Of a DNA stretch of 64,000 nt, positions 28,642 to 37,453 are shown one piece after another (within the stretch, counting starts at the first letter, position 1; every line of letters starts with the position of its first letter). Location of the stretch: contig NZ_CP107935.1 of NCBI RefSeq assembly GCF_036038375.1, positions 6,820,001 to 6,884,000 on the forward strand, in the 5' to 3' direction. Origin of the DNA: Streptomyces sp. NBC_00414. Its GTDB lineage: Bacteria; Actinomycetota; Actinomycetes; Streptomycetales; Streptomycetaceae. Under the pieces are notes generated by a model. It was not told the origin of the DNA and did no database searches. It saw only the letters and a list, made by a program, of their open reading frames with translations. Made by a program: the position numbers and the translations under genes.

Positions 28642-29658
28642 ATGCTCAGTGAACGCAGGCTCGAAGTGCTGCGCGCCATCGTCCAGGACTACGTGGGCAC
28701 GGAGGAGCCGGTCGGCTCGAAGGCGCTCACGGAGCGCCATCGGCTGGGTGTGTCACCGGCGACCGTCCGTAACGACATGGCGGTTCTCGAGGACGAGGGG
28801 TACATCGCGCAGCCGCACACCAGCGCCGGCCGCATCCCCACGGACAAGGGCTACCGCCTGTTCGTCGACAAGCTCGCGGGCGTCAAGCCGATGACCGCGC
28901 CCGAGCGGCGGGCCATCCACCACTTCCTGGACGGCGCCGTCGACCTCGACGACGTCGTGGGGCGGACCGTGCGGCTCCTCGCACAGCTCACCCGGCAGGT
29001 GGCAGTCGTCCAGTACCCGTCGCTGACCCGCTCGACCGTGCGTCATGTGGAGCTCCTGGCGCTGGCTCCGGCCCGCGTCATGCTCGTACTGATCACGGAC
29101 ACGGGACGCGTCGAACAGCGCATGGTGGACTGTCCGGCCCCCTTCGGGGAGGTCTCCGTGGCAGATCTACGCGCGCGGCTCAACAGCCGGATCACGGGGC
29201 GCCGTTTCGCGGATGTCCCGCAACTGGTGCAGGATCTCCCCGACGCCTTCGAGTCGGAGGACCGGGGGACGGTCGCGACCGTGCTCTCCACCCTCCTGGA
29301 GACTCTTGTCGAGGAGACCGAGGAGCGGCTGATGATCGGCGGCACCGCCAATCTGACGCGCTTCGGACATGATTTTCCCCTCACCATCCGTCCGGTGCTC
29401 GAAGCGTTGGAGGAGCAGGTCGTGCTCCTCAAACTCCTCGGTGAGGTCAACGATTCGGGCATGGCCGTACGGATCGGTCACGAGAACGCCCATGAGGGAC
29501 TCAACTCCACTTCTGTGGTCTCGGTCGGCTACGGTTCGGGCGGCGAAGCAGTCGCCAAACTCGGCGTGGTCGGACCGACGCGCATGGATTACCCCGGAAC
29601 GATGGGAGCGGTACGAGCGGTGGCACGGTACGTAGGACAGATCCTGGCGGAGTCGTAA
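28642..29658 (+). CDS. hrcA: Heat-inducible transcription repressor HrcA
   Basis: The 338-residue repressor has an N-terminal winged helix (MLSERRLEVLRAIVQDYVGT, GVSPATVRNDMAVLEDEGYIAQPHTSAGRIPTDKGYR), then a GAF-like dimerisation domain and the C-terminal HrcA domain (NLTRFGHDFP, SVGYGSGGEAVAKLGVVGPTRMDYPGTMGAVR). It binds CIRCE and needs GroEL for activity in other bacteria. The ATG at 42 bases into the line (28642) has GGGAGG eight bases upstream; the GTG at 28633 abuts that site and is rejected. The stop codon touches the dnaJ start, so the two form an operon. Confidence 0.96.
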   Translation: MLSERRLEVLRAIVQDYVGTEEPVGSKALTERHRLGVSPATVRNDMAVLEDEGYIAQPHTSAGRIPTDKGYRLFVDKLAGVKPMTAPERRAIHHFLDGAVDLDDVVGRTVRLLAQLTRQVAVVQYPSLTRSTVRHVELLALAPARVMLVLITDTGRVEQRMVDCPAPFGEVSVADLRARLNSRITGRRFADVPQLVQDLPDAFESEDRGTVATVLSTLLETLVEETEERLMIGGTANLTRFGHDFPLTIRPVLEALEEQVVLLKLLGEVNDSGMAVRIGHENAHEGLNSTSVVSVGYGSGGEAVAKLGVVGPTRMDYPGTMGAVRAVARYVGQILAES

Positions 29659-30798
29659 GTGGCCACGGACTACTACGCCGTACTCGGCGTGCGCCGCGAC
29701 GCGTCCCAGGACGAGATCAAGAAGGCATTCCGGAGGCTCGCCCGCGAGCTGCACCCGGACGTCAATCCCGATCCGAAGACGCAAGAGCGCTTCAAGGAGA
29801 TCAACGCCGCGTACGAGGTGTTGTCGGACCCGCAGAAGAAGCAGGTCTACGACCTCGGCGGTGACCCGCTGTCGCAGGCGGGCGGCGGTGGCGCGGGCGG
29901 CTTCGGAGCCGGCGGCTTCGGGAACTTCTCGGACATCATGGACGCGTTCTTCGGGACGGCGTCGCAGCGTGGCCCGCGGTCGCGCACGCGGCGCGGCCAG
30001 GACGCGATGATCCGGCTGGAGATAGAGCTCGACGAGGCGGCCTTCGGCACCACGAAGGACATCCAGGTCGACACGGCCGTCGTCTGCACCACGTGCAGCG
30101 GTGAGGGCGCGGCGCCCGGCACCTCCGCGCAGACCTGTGACATGTGTCGCGGTCGCGGTGAGGTGTCGCAGGTCACGCGGTCCTTCCTGGGCCAGGTCAT
30201 GACCTCCCGGCCGTGTCCGCAGTGCCAGGGCTTCGGGACGGTCGTCCCGACACCGTGCCCCGAGTGCGCGGGCGACGGACGGGTGCGCTCGCGCCGGACC
30301 CTGACGGTGAAGATCCCCGCCGGTGTCGACAACGGCACGCGGATCCAGCTCGCGGGCGAGGGCGAGGTCGGCCCCGGTGGCGGCCCCGCCGGTGACCTGT
30401 ACGTGGAGATCCACGAGCTGCCGCACAACATGTTCCAGCGGCGCGGCGACGATCTGCACTGCACGGTCACCATCCCGATGACCGCGGCGGCACTGGGCAC
30501 CAAGGTCCCGCTGGAGACGCTCGACGGGCTCGAAGAGGTCGACATCCGTCCGGGGACGCAGTCCGGGCAGTCGATTCCCAAGCACGGGCGCGGCATCACG
30601 CATCTGCGGGGCGGTGGACGCGGCGACCTCATCGTGCACGTCGAGGTCATGACGCCGACGAAACTCGACCCCGAGATGGAGCGGGTCCTGCGGGAGCTGG
30701 CCCAGATGCGGGGCGAGGAGCGGCCCACCGGGCAGTTCCAGCCCGGTCAGCAGGGATTGTTCTCCCGGCTGAAGGACGCGTTCAACGGCCGTACCTGA
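29659..30798 (+). CDS. dnaJ: Chaperone DnaJ (second, HrcA-linked copy type)
   Basis: The 379-residue type I DnaJ has a J domain (about 3-68, with the HPD tripeptide in RELHPDVNPD), a Gly/Phe-rich linker (GGGGAGGFGAGGFGNF), and four zinc-binding CxxCxGxG repeats (CTTCSGEG, CDMCRGRG, CPQCQGFG, CPECAGDG). The C-terminal substrate-binding domain follows. It stimulates DnaK ATPase and protects unfolded proteins. The GTG start directly follows the hrcA stop codon, so it is in the CIRCE-controlled operon. Streptomycetes usually carry another dnaJ in the dnaK operon; this one is the hrcA-linked copy. Confidence 0.96.
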   Translation: MATDYYAVLGVRRDASQDEIKKAFRRLARELHPDVNPDPKTQERFKEINAAYEVLSDPQKKQVYDLGGDPLSQAGGGGAGGFGAGGFGNFSDIMDAFFGTASQRGPRSRTRRGQDAMIRLEIELDEAAFGTTKDIQVDTAVVCTTCSGEGAAPGTSAQTCDMCRGRGEVSQVTRSFLGQVMTSRPCPQCQGFGTVVPTPCPECAGDGRVRSRRTLTVKIPAGVDNGTRIQLAGEGEVGPGGGPAGDLYVEIHELPHNMFQRRGDDLHCTVTIPMTAAALGTKVPLETLDGLEEVDIRPGTQSGQSIPKHGRGITHLRGGGRGDLIVHVEVMTPTKLDPEMERVLRELAQMRGEERPTGQFQPGQQGLFSRLKDAFNGRT

Positions 30799-30907
30799 GC
30801 CGCGCGCGAGCGGTGACCGCCGGGCTCGGCGCAGGATGATTCCTGTGGCTTATGCCCGGCGGACGGCCGGATTCGGACTTGTACGGAGGACGTGACAACA
30901 TGCCGTC

Positions 30908-31993
30908 ATGTCCTCCGCGCTGACCGATCTTTTCCCCCTCCCGATCGTGCAGGCCCCGATGGCCGGCGGCGTCTCGGTGCCGCAGCTCGCCGCGGCCGTG
31001 TCCGAGGCCGGGGGGCTCGGCTTCCTCGCCGCCGGGTACAAGACAACAGACGGCATGTACCAGGACATCAAGCAGCTGCGCGGGGCCACCGGCAGGCCGT
31101 TCGGCGTGAACCTGTTCATGCCGCAGCCCGAGTACGCCGACCGGTCGGCCGTCGAGGTGTACGCCCACCAGCTCGCCGGTGAGTCCTCCTGGTACGAGAC
31201 CGAGCTGGGCGACCCCGACAGCGGACGCGACGACAGCTACGAGAACAAACTCGCCGTCCTCCTCGACAACCCGGTGCCGGTCGTCTCCTTCCACTTCGGC
31301 TGCCCCTCGCGCGAGGTCCTCGACTCGCTGAGCCGGGCCGGCACGCTGACCCTGGTCACGGCGACCACCGCCGAGGAGGCGCAGGCCGTGCAGTGGGCGG
31401 GCGCCGACGCGGTGATCGTGCAGGGCGTCGAGGCCGGCGGCCACCAGGGCACCCACCGCGACAACCCGGAGACCGACGGCTCGGGCATCGGACTGCTCTC
31501 ACTCATCGCGCAGGTCCGCGAGACCGTGCAGATCCCCATCGTCGCGGCCGGCGGCATCATGCGCGGGAGCCAGATCGCCGCCGCCCTCGCCGCCGGCGCG
31601 AGCGCCGCCCAGCTGGGCACGGCCTTCCTCGCCACCCCCGAGTCCGGCGCCAACGCCCTGCACAAGCAGGCACTGACCAACCCCCTCTTCGTCCGTACGC
31701 AGCTGACGCGGGCGTTCTCCGGGCGGCCCGCGCGAGGGCTGATGAACCGCTTCATGCGCGAACACGGCCCGTACGCGCCCGCCGCCTATCCCGAGGTCCA
31801 CCACCTCACCTCCGGACTGCGCAAGGCCGCCGCCAAGGCGGGGGACGCGCAGGGCATGGCGCTGTGGGCGGGACAGGGCCACCGGCTCGCTCGCGAGCTG
31901 CCCGCGGGACAGCTCGTGGAGGTGCTGGCCGCCGAACTCGCCGCCGCCAGGACAGCGTTGTCTTCCCAGCAGGGCGGGGGCACCGGCCGATGA
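30908..31993 (+). CDS. Nitronate monooxygenase / 2-nitropropane dioxygenase family
   Basis: The 361-residue TIM-barrel flavoprotein has the NMO blocks PIVQAPMAGGVSVPQLAAAVSEAGGLGFLAAGY at the N-terminus, a GVNLFMPQP block, SFHFGCPS, GADAVIVQGVEAGGHQGTHR with the candidate catalytic His, and PIVAAGGIMRGSQIAAALAAGASAAQLGTAFL for FMN binding. These enzymes oxidise toxic propionate-3-nitronate and related nitronates with oxygen. It is cytosolic. It overlaps rsmE by four bases (ATGA), which suggests translational coupling although the functions are unrelated. Confidence 0.92.
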   Translation: MSSALTDLFPLPIVQAPMAGGVSVPQLAAAVSEAGGLGFLAAGYKTTDGMYQDIKQLRGATGRPFGVNLFMPQPEYADRSAVEVYAHQLAGESSWYETELGDPDSGRDDSYENKLAVLLDNPVPVVSFHFGCPSREVLDSLSRAGTLTLVTATTAEEAQAVQWAGADAVIVQGVEAGGHQGTHRDNPETDGSGIGLLSLIAQVRETVQIPIVAAGGIMRGSQIAAALAAGASAAQLGTAFLATPESGANALHKQALTNPLFVRTQLTRAFSGRPARGLMNRFMREHGPYAPAAYPEVHHLTSGLRKAAAKAGDAQGMALWAGQGHRLARELPAGQLVEVLAAELAAARTALSSQQGGGTGR

Positions 31994-32733
31994 CCGCTCC
32001 GGTGTTCGTGGTGGACGCGGTGCCCGGCGGGCCCGAGTTCGTGCTCGACGGACCCGAGGGGCGGCACGCGGTGTCCGTGAAGCGGCTGCGGTCCGGTGAG
32101 GACGTCGTCCTCACCGACGGGCTCGGGCGCTGGGCCGAGGGCGTCGTCAAGGCGGCCGAGGGCAAGGACCGGCTCGTCGTCACGGACCTCCAGGTCCACG
32201 AGGAGTCCGCGCCCCTGCCCCGTATCACCGTCGTACAGGCGCTGCCCAAGGGGGACCGGGGTGAACTCGCCGTCGAGACCATGTCGGAGACCGGTGTCGA
32301 CGGGATCGTGCCCTGGGCGGCGTCCCGCTGCGTCACGCAGTGGAAGGGCGAGCGCGGTCTGAAGGCGCTCGGGAAATGGCGTTCCACCGCCCGTGAGGCC
32401 GGCAAGCAGTCGCGGCGCGTGCGGTTCGCGGAGGTCGCGGACGCGATGACGACCAAGCAGGTTGCCGCGTTTCTCGCCAAAGCGGAGTTCGCGGCGGTGC
32501 TGCATGAGGACCGGCTGTACCCGGGGTTGCCGCTCGCCACGGTCGAACTCCCTTCCGAGGGGGAGATCGTGCTGGTCGTCGGGCCCGAGGGCGGCGTCTC
32601 GCCCGAGGAGTTGTCGATGTTCACCGAGGCGGGGGCGAAGGTGTGCCGGCTGGGGCGGAGTGTGTTGCGTACGTCCACCGCGGGGACGGCGGCGGTTGCG
32701 CTGCTGCTGGGGCGGACGGGGCGCTGGTCCTAG
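31990..32733 (+). CDS. rsmE: 16S rRNA (uracil1498-N3)-methyltransferase
   Basis: The 247-residue SPOUT-class enzyme has an N-terminal PUA-like domain (VDAVPGGPEFVLDGPEGRHAVSVKRLRSGEDV). The C-terminal knotted methyltransferase domain carries QALPKGDRGELAVETMSETG, SRRVRFAEV, VVGPEGGVSPEEL and LGRSVLRTSTAGTAAVALLLG. It methylates U1498 in the decoding region of 16S rRNA using S-adenosylmethionine. The hrcA-dnaJ-(NMO)-rsmE order is common in Gram-positive bacteria. It starts inside the stop codon of the preceding gene and is followed by a family-A repeat. Confidence 0.94.
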   Translation: MTAPVFVVDAVPGGPEFVLDGPEGRHAVSVKRLRSGEDVVLTDGLGRWAEGVVKAAEGKDRLVVTDLQVHEESAPLPRITVVQALPKGDRGELAVETMSETGVDGIVPWAASRCVTQWKGERGLKALGKWRSTAREAGKQSRRVRFAEVADAMTTKQVAAFLAKAEFAAVLHEDRLYPGLPLATVELPSEGEIVLVVGPEGGVSPEELSMFTEAGAKVCRLGRSVLRTSTAGTAAVALLLGRTGRWS

Positions 32734-32735
32734 CG

Positions 32736-32965
32736 TTTCTCGCCCCCGCCGCCCTTACCCTCCCCCAGTCTCGGCTTCGCTCGACCGGGGGGACCCCCAT
32801 CGTCACTGCATGGGGGCTGCGCCCCCTCGCCCCCATATCGCGCTGCGCGCTCGTCCTCAAACGCCGGACGGGCTGAATACGTCGCGGACGGGCGGACATC
32901 TCTTAGCCCGTCCGGCGTTTGAGGACAAAGGGGGTTCGGGGGCGGAGCCCCCGGAGGGGGAGCGT
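32736..32965. repeat. Dispersed family-A repeat, interrupted copy
   Basis: This gap after rsmE has the left arm (CGCCCCCGCCGCCC at about 32741) and a GGGGGCTGCGCCCCC hairpin. It also has the core CCTCAAACGCCGGACGGGCT (ending at 32874) and an inverted core at 32905-32924, followed by a GGGGGCGGAGCCCCC hairpin. The right outer arm is lost, and about 45 bases (near 32762-32810) are inserted after the left arm compared with the 26.5-kb copy. Unlike the others it lies between two genes in the same direction. Confidence 0.8.
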
Positions 32966-33015
32966 GGCCGCATGGGGTCTACCGCGCGCGGGCGACCGGT
33001 GGCACGCTGCCGTGC

Positions 33016-33552
33016 ATGGGGGCAATGAGGCGTATTCGACACCGAGGCCCGGCGATCGGCCTGACCGCCGTCGCGGCCGTGTTCGCGTTGGTCGCGTGTG
33101 AGCCGGGCGACGGCCTGAACACCGCCGCCGTGGCGATCACCACCGACCAGAAGGGCACGAGCGAGCTGGAGAAGCGGGGCGTCGACGTGCAGTGGCTCAC
33201 CTGCACCGCCTCGTACGGCGACAACGGCACACCCTCCGGCACCTCGCCGAGCGTGCACAGCGTGGCGTCCGTCGACTGCACGGGCGAGACCAAGGACGGG
33301 CAGGACATCAGCATCAAGGGCAAGGTGACGCAGGAGGTGGACGGCACCTGCGTGCGGGGCGACCTCACCGCCACCGTCGGCGGCAGGGAAGTGTTCCGCC
33401 TGAACGTCCTCGGCAACTGCCAGGCCGCCGGTACGCCACCCGTCAACAACCCGACGACTCAGCCGCCCGGTCAGCCCGGGGCGACCGTCACCGTCACCCG
33501 GACGCAGACCGTGTATCCGAATCCGAGTTGCTCCTGCATCTCGGGAAAGTGA
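33016..33552 (+). CDS. Secreted lipoprotein
   Basis: The 178-residue precursor has a basic N-terminus, a hydrophobic core (AIGLTAVAAVFALVA) and a lipobox LVAC with the likely lipidated Cys28, so the mature part is membrane-anchored outside the cell. The mature domain is beta-rich with several Cys residues (WLTCTASYG, SVDCTGETKDG, GTCVRGDLT, LGNCQA), then a Pro-rich linker (NNPTTQPPGQPG) and a short tail ending PSCSCISGK. The disulphide-rich pattern recalls DUF4333-like extracellular domains, but I cannot assign it. Start could be 33016 or the ATG at 33025. Function unknown. Confidence 0.75.
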   Translation: MGAMRRIRHRGPAIGLTAVAAVFALVACEPGDGLNTAAVAITTDQKGTSELEKRGVDVQWLTCTASYGDNGTPSGTSPSVHSVASVDCTGETKDGQDISIKGKVTQEVDGTCVRGDLTATVGGREVFRLNVLGNCQAAGTPPVNNPTTQPPGQPGATVTVTRTQTVYPNPSCSCISGK

Positions 33553-33631
33553 TCAATGCGACGAAGCGGCCCGCCCTGTGAAGTGATCGAAAGCTCTGGT
33601 CGCGGATGGGACGGCTGCATAGGGTGATCGG

Positions 33632-36600
33632 GTGACACAGCCTGCATCCGCCGCATCCGCATCCGCCGCGACTTCCGCGTATCTCCGGTATCCGCACCTG
33701 CACGGCGAGTTGATCGCCTTCACCGCCGAGGACGACGTCTGGGTCGCGCCGCTCGACGGCGGCCGCGCCTGGCGGGTCAGCGCCGACAACGTCCCGGTGA
33801 ACCATCCACGGATCTCCCCGGACGGCACGACCGTCGCCTGGACCTCGACCCGCGACGGCGCCCCCGAGGTGCACATCGCCCCCGTCGACGGAGGCCCCGC
33901 CAAACGCCTGACGTACTGGGGCAGTTGGAAGACCCAGGTACGCGGCTGGACCCCGGAGGGGGAGGTGCTCGCGCTCAGCACGCAGGGGCAGGCGAGCCTG
34001 CGCCGCAGCTGGGCAAGGGCCGTCCCGCTCGACGGCGGACCCGCGACCACCCTTCCGTACGGACCGGTCGGCGATGTCGCGTACGGGCCCGGCACCGTCC
34101 TGCTGTCCGCGCCCATGGGCCGTGAGGCCGCCTGGTGGAAGCGCTACCGGGGCGGCACCGCGGGCAAGTTGTGGATCGACCGCGAGGGGGAGGCCGGGGA
34201 GTTCGTGCGGCTCCATGCCGACCTGGACGGGAACCTGGAGTACCCGTCGTGGGTGAGGGAGCGGGTCGTCTTTCTCTCCGACCACGAGGACGTGGGAGCC
34301 GTGTACTCCTCCCTCGCCGACGGATCGGACCTGCGGCGGCACACCGGGATCGAGGGCTTCTACGCCCGGCACGCCTCCACCGACGGCACCCGCGTCGTGT
34401 ACGCGTCCGCCGGTGAGCTGTGGATCCTCGACGACCTCGACGGGGCCGAGCCGCGCCGGCTCGACATCCGGCTCGGCGGACAGCGCGTCGACCTGCAGCC
34501 GCATCCGGTGAACGCGTCCCGCTGGTTCGGCGCCGCCGCCCCCGACCACACCGGACGCGGCAGCGCGGTCGCCGTGCGCGGAGCCGTCCACTGGGTCACC
34601 CACCGCTCCGGGCCCGCCCGCGCGCTCGCCGCCGAACAGGGCGTACGGGCCAGGCTGCCCCGCACCTTCCGCGCCGACGGCGAGGAGCACGTGGTGTGGG
34701 CGACCGACGCGGAGGGCGACGACGCGCTGGAGTTCGCCCCGGCGACCGGCGTGGCACCCGGCGCCACCCCGCGCAGGCTCGCCGCCGGACAGCTCGGCCG
34801 CGTCCTCGGACTCGCGATGGCCCCCGACGGCAGCCGGGCCGCCGTCGCCTCGCACGACGGACGCGTGCTGCTCGTCGAGCGCGAGACCGGCGAGGTCCGC
34901 GAGGTCGACCGCAGCGAGGACGGCGAGGTCACCGGGCTCGTCTTCTCACCCGACTCGGCCTGGCTGGCCTGGTCGCATCCCGGCCCGCGCCCGCTGCGCC
35001 AGCTCAAGCTGGCCAACACCGCCGACCTGTCGGTGACCGAGGCGACACCCCTGCGATTCCGCGACTACGCGCCCGCGTTCACCCTCGACGGGAAACACCT
35101 GGCCTTCCTGTCCGCGCGCTCCTTCGACCCCGTCTACGACGAGCACGTCTTCGACCTCGCCTTCGTCGGCGGTTCGCGGCCGCATCTCATCACCCTCGCC
35201 GCCACCACCCCCTCGCCCTTCGGGCCGCAGCGGCACGGGCGGCCCTTCGAGGCGCCCGACAAGGACGAGACCCCCGACAGCGAGGGCTCCCCGGCGACCC
35301 GCATCGACCTCGACGGGCTGGGCGACCGCATCGTCCCGTTCCCCGTGGAGGCCGCCCGCTACACCGGGCTGCGGGCCGCCAAGGACGGGCTGCTGTGGCT
35401 GCGGCACCCGGTACGGGGTGTGCTCGGCGCCTCCCGCGCCACCCCGGACGACCCGGACCCCAAGACCGACCTGGAGCGCTACGACCTCGCCCAGCAGCGC
35501 ATCGAACACCTCGCCTCGGACGCCGACAGCTTCATGGTCACCGGCGACGGCAAGCGGATCCTGCTGTGGACCGACGGCAAACTGAAGGTCGTACCGAGCG
35601 ACCGGCGCGCCTCGAACGACGACGAGAGCGACACCAACATCACCGTCGACCTGTCGCGCATCCGCCAGAGCGTCGACCCGGCCGCCGAGTGGCGCCAGAT
35701 GTACGACGAGACCGGCCGCCTCATGCGGGACAACTTCTGGCGGCCCGACCTGGGCGGCGTCGACTGGGACGGCGTACTGGACCGGTACCGGCCCGTCCTC
35801 GGACGGGTCTGCACCCACGACGACCTGGTCGACCTCCTCTGGGAGGTGCAGGGCGAACTCGGCACCTCGCACGCGTACGTCATGCCGCGCGGCGGGTACG
35901 GGCACGGGGAGCGGCAGGGGCTGCTCGGCGCCGACGTCTCCCGCCACGAGGACGGTCCGCAGGGGGCGCCGCTGTGGCGTATCGACCGCATCCTGCCGTC
36001 CGAGACCTCCGACCCCGACGCGCAGTCGCCGCTCGCCGCACCCGGTGTCGCGGTGCGCGCCGGGGACGCGATCGTGGCCGTCTCCGGGCGGCCCGTCGAC
36101 CCGGTGGCCGGACCCGGACCGCTGCTCGTCGGCACGGCGGGCAAGCCGGTGGAACTGACCGTCTCACCGGCGGGCGGCGGCGATCCGCGGCACGCGGTGG
36201 TCGTGCCGATGTCCGACGAGGAGCCGCTGCGGTATCACGCGTGGGTCGCCGACCGGCGTGCCTATGTGCACGAGAAGTCCGGCGGACGGCTCGGGTATCT
36301 GCACGTGCCCGACATGCAGGCGCCCGGCTGGGCGCAGATCCACCGCGATCTGCGGATCGAGGTGGCGCGGGAGGGCCTCGTCGTGGACGTCCGTGAGAAC
36401 CGTGGCGGGCACACCTCGCAGCTGGTCATCGAGAAGCTCGCCCGGCGGATCGTCGGGTGGGACCTCGCGCGGGGGATGCGGCCGACGAGTTATCCGGAGG
36501 ACGCGCCTCGTGGGCCTGTTGTGGCCGTCGCCAACGAGTTCTCGGGGTCCGACGGGGACATCGTGAACGCGGCGATCAAGGCGCTTGGGATCGGGCCTGT

Positions 36601-36877
36601 CGTCGGTACACGTACGTGGGGCGGCGTTGTCGGGATCGACAGCCGGTATCGGCTGGTCGACGGGACGCTCGTGACTCAGCCCAAGTACGCGTTCTGGCTT
36701 GAGGGGTACGAGTGGGGGGTGGAGAACCACGGCGTCGACCCTGACGTCGAGGTTGTCCAGACGCCTCACGATTACGCCGCCGGGCGGGACGTGCAGCTCG
36801 ACGAGGCTGTTCGTATTGCGCTGGAGGCGCTTGAGGAGGGTCCGGCGAAGGCTGCGCCTGTCTTGCCGGGGGCGTAG
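33632..36877 (+). CDS. Tricorn-type protease (S41 family)
   Basis: The 1081-residue protein has the Tricorn architecture: an N-terminal beta-propeller (about 15-330, repeats such as ISPDGTTVAWTSTRDG), a second propeller (about 330-680), a C1 helical domain, a PDZ domain (about 790-870, APGVAVRAGDAIVAVSGRPV) and an S41 tail-specific protease core. Catalytic candidates are His747 in LGTSHAYV and Ser973 in SGSDGDIVNAA, matching the active-site layout of Thermoplasma Tricorn. It lacks a signal peptide, so it is cytosolic and probably trims proteasome products into small peptides. The GTG at 33632 begins MTQPASAASAS, a low-complexity extension. Confidence 0.94.
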   Translation: MTQPASAASASAATSAYLRYPHLHGELIAFTAEDDVWVAPLDGGRAWRVSADNVPVNHPRISPDGTTVAWTSTRDGAPEVHIAPVDGGPAKRLTYWGSWKTQVRGWTPEGEVLALSTQGQASLRRSWARAVPLDGGPATTLPYGPVGDVAYGPGTVLLSAPMGREAAWWKRYRGGTAGKLWIDREGEAGEFVRLHADLDGNLEYPSWVRERVVFLSDHEDVGAVYSSLADGSDLRRHTGIEGFYARHASTDGTRVVYASAGELWILDDLDGAEPRRLDIRLGGQRVDLQPHPVNASRWFGAAAPDHTGRGSAVAVRGAVHWVTHRSGPARALAAEQGVRARLPRTFRADGEEHVVWATDAEGDDALEFAPATGVAPGATPRRLAAGQLGRVLGLAMAPDGSRAAVASHDGRVLLVERETGEVREVDRSEDGEVTGLVFSPDSAWLAWSHPGPRPLRQLKLANTADLSVTEATPLRFRDYAPAFTLDGKHLAFLSARSFDPVYDEHVFDLAFVGGSRPHLITLAATTPSPFGPQRHGRPFEAPDKDETPDSEGSPATRIDLDGLGDRIVPFPVEAARYTGLRAAKDGLLWLRHPVRGVLGASRATPDDPDPKTDLERYDLAQQRIEHLASDADSFMVTGDGKRILLWTDGKLKVVPSDRRASNDDESDTNITVDLSRIRQSVDPAAEWRQMYDETGRLMRDNFWRPDLGGVDWDGVLDRYRPVLGRVCTHDDLVDLLWEVQGELGTSHAYVMPRGGYGHGERQGLLGADVSRHEDGPQGAPLWRIDRILPSETSDPDAQSPLAAPGVAVRAGDAIVAVSGRPVDPVAGPGPLLVGTAGKPVELTVSPAGGGDPRHAVVVPMSDEEPLRYHAWVADRRAYVHEKSGGRLGYLHVPDMQAPGWAQIHRDLRIEVAREGLVVDVRENRGGHTSQLVIEKLARRIVGWDLARGMRPTSYPEDAPRGPVVAVANEFSGSDGDIVNAAIKALGIGPVVGTRTWGGVVGIDSRYRLVDGTLVTQPKYAFWLEGYEWGVENHGVDPDVEVVQTPHDYAAGRDVQLDEAVRIALEALEEGPAKAAPVLPGA

Positions 36878-36913
36878 GGGGCGTTCTTCGGGTGCGGGTG
36901 CGGGGAGCTGTTC

Positions 36914-37015
36914 GCGCCGTTCCCCGCGCCCCTGAAAGGCAAAGGATTGCGCCGTTCCCCGCGCCCCTGAAAGGCAAAAGACTGCGCCGTTCCCCGCGCC
37001 CCTTGCGGGGCAGGT
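36914..37015. repeat. Family-B repeat: three tandem 35-bp copies
   Basis: GCGCCGTTCCCCGCGCCCC starts at 36914, 36949 and 36984, an exact 35-bp period, with the linker CTGAAAGGCAAAGGATT or a close variant between copies. The last copy ends in CCTTGCGGGG, which folds back on itself. It fills the gap between the Tricorn protease and HIT genes. Related copies, some inverted, occur near 46.0, 56.7-57.1 and 59.96-60.15 kb. Confidence 0.85.
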
Positions 37016-37078
37016 GACCCTCTTGGGGGTCTCGGTACCATTCCGGGGCATCGATCAATCAGTGCGAGGAGGCCGCGC

Positions 37079-37432
37079 ATGGCAGGGGAACCGCAGGACG
37101 ACTGTCTGTTCTGCAAGATCGTCGCGGGAAAGATTCCGGCGACCGTCGTCCGTGAGACCGACACGACTCTCGCCTTCCGGGACATCAACCCGCAGGCACC
37201 CACCCATGTCCTGGTGATCCCCAAGGTCCACCACCCGGACGCCGCCTCCCTCGCCGCCGCCGAACCGGCGATCCTCGCCGATGTCGTGCGCGAGGCCGGC
37301 GAGGTCGCCGCCGAGGAGAAGCTCGACAGCTACCGCACCGTCTTCAACACCGGGAGCGGAGCGGGGCAGACCGTCTTCCACGCGCACGCCCATGTGCTGG
37401 GCGGCCGCGGTCTGCAGTGGCCGCCCGGATAG
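37079..37432 (+). CDS. HIT family nucleotide-binding protein
   Basis: The 117-residue protein belongs to the HINT branch of the histidine triad superfamily. The N-terminal CLFCKIVAGKIPATVV block is present, with the substrate-loop FRDINPQAPTHVLVIPK. The triad itself is HAHAHVLGGR near residues 101-106, whose central His forms the nucleotidyl intermediate. HINT enzymes hydrolyse nucleoside phosphoramidates and aminoacyl-AMPs. A GAGGAGG lies seven bases before the ATG. It is 21 bases upstream of the RNase Z gene and probably co-transcribed with it. Confidence 0.95.
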   Translation: MAGEPQDDCLFCKIVAGKIPATVVRETDTTLAFRDINPQAPTHVLVIPKVHHPDAASLAAAEPAILADVVREAGEVAAEEKLDSYRTVFNTGSGAGQTVFHAHAHVLGGRGLQWPPG

Positions 37433-37453
37433 GAAGAGACCGGATAACCCGAC

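Noticed and set aside
33553..33631. Start codon upstream for the Tricorn-type gene
   Set aside because: No in-frame start with a ribosome-binding site lies between the lipoprotein stop and 33632.
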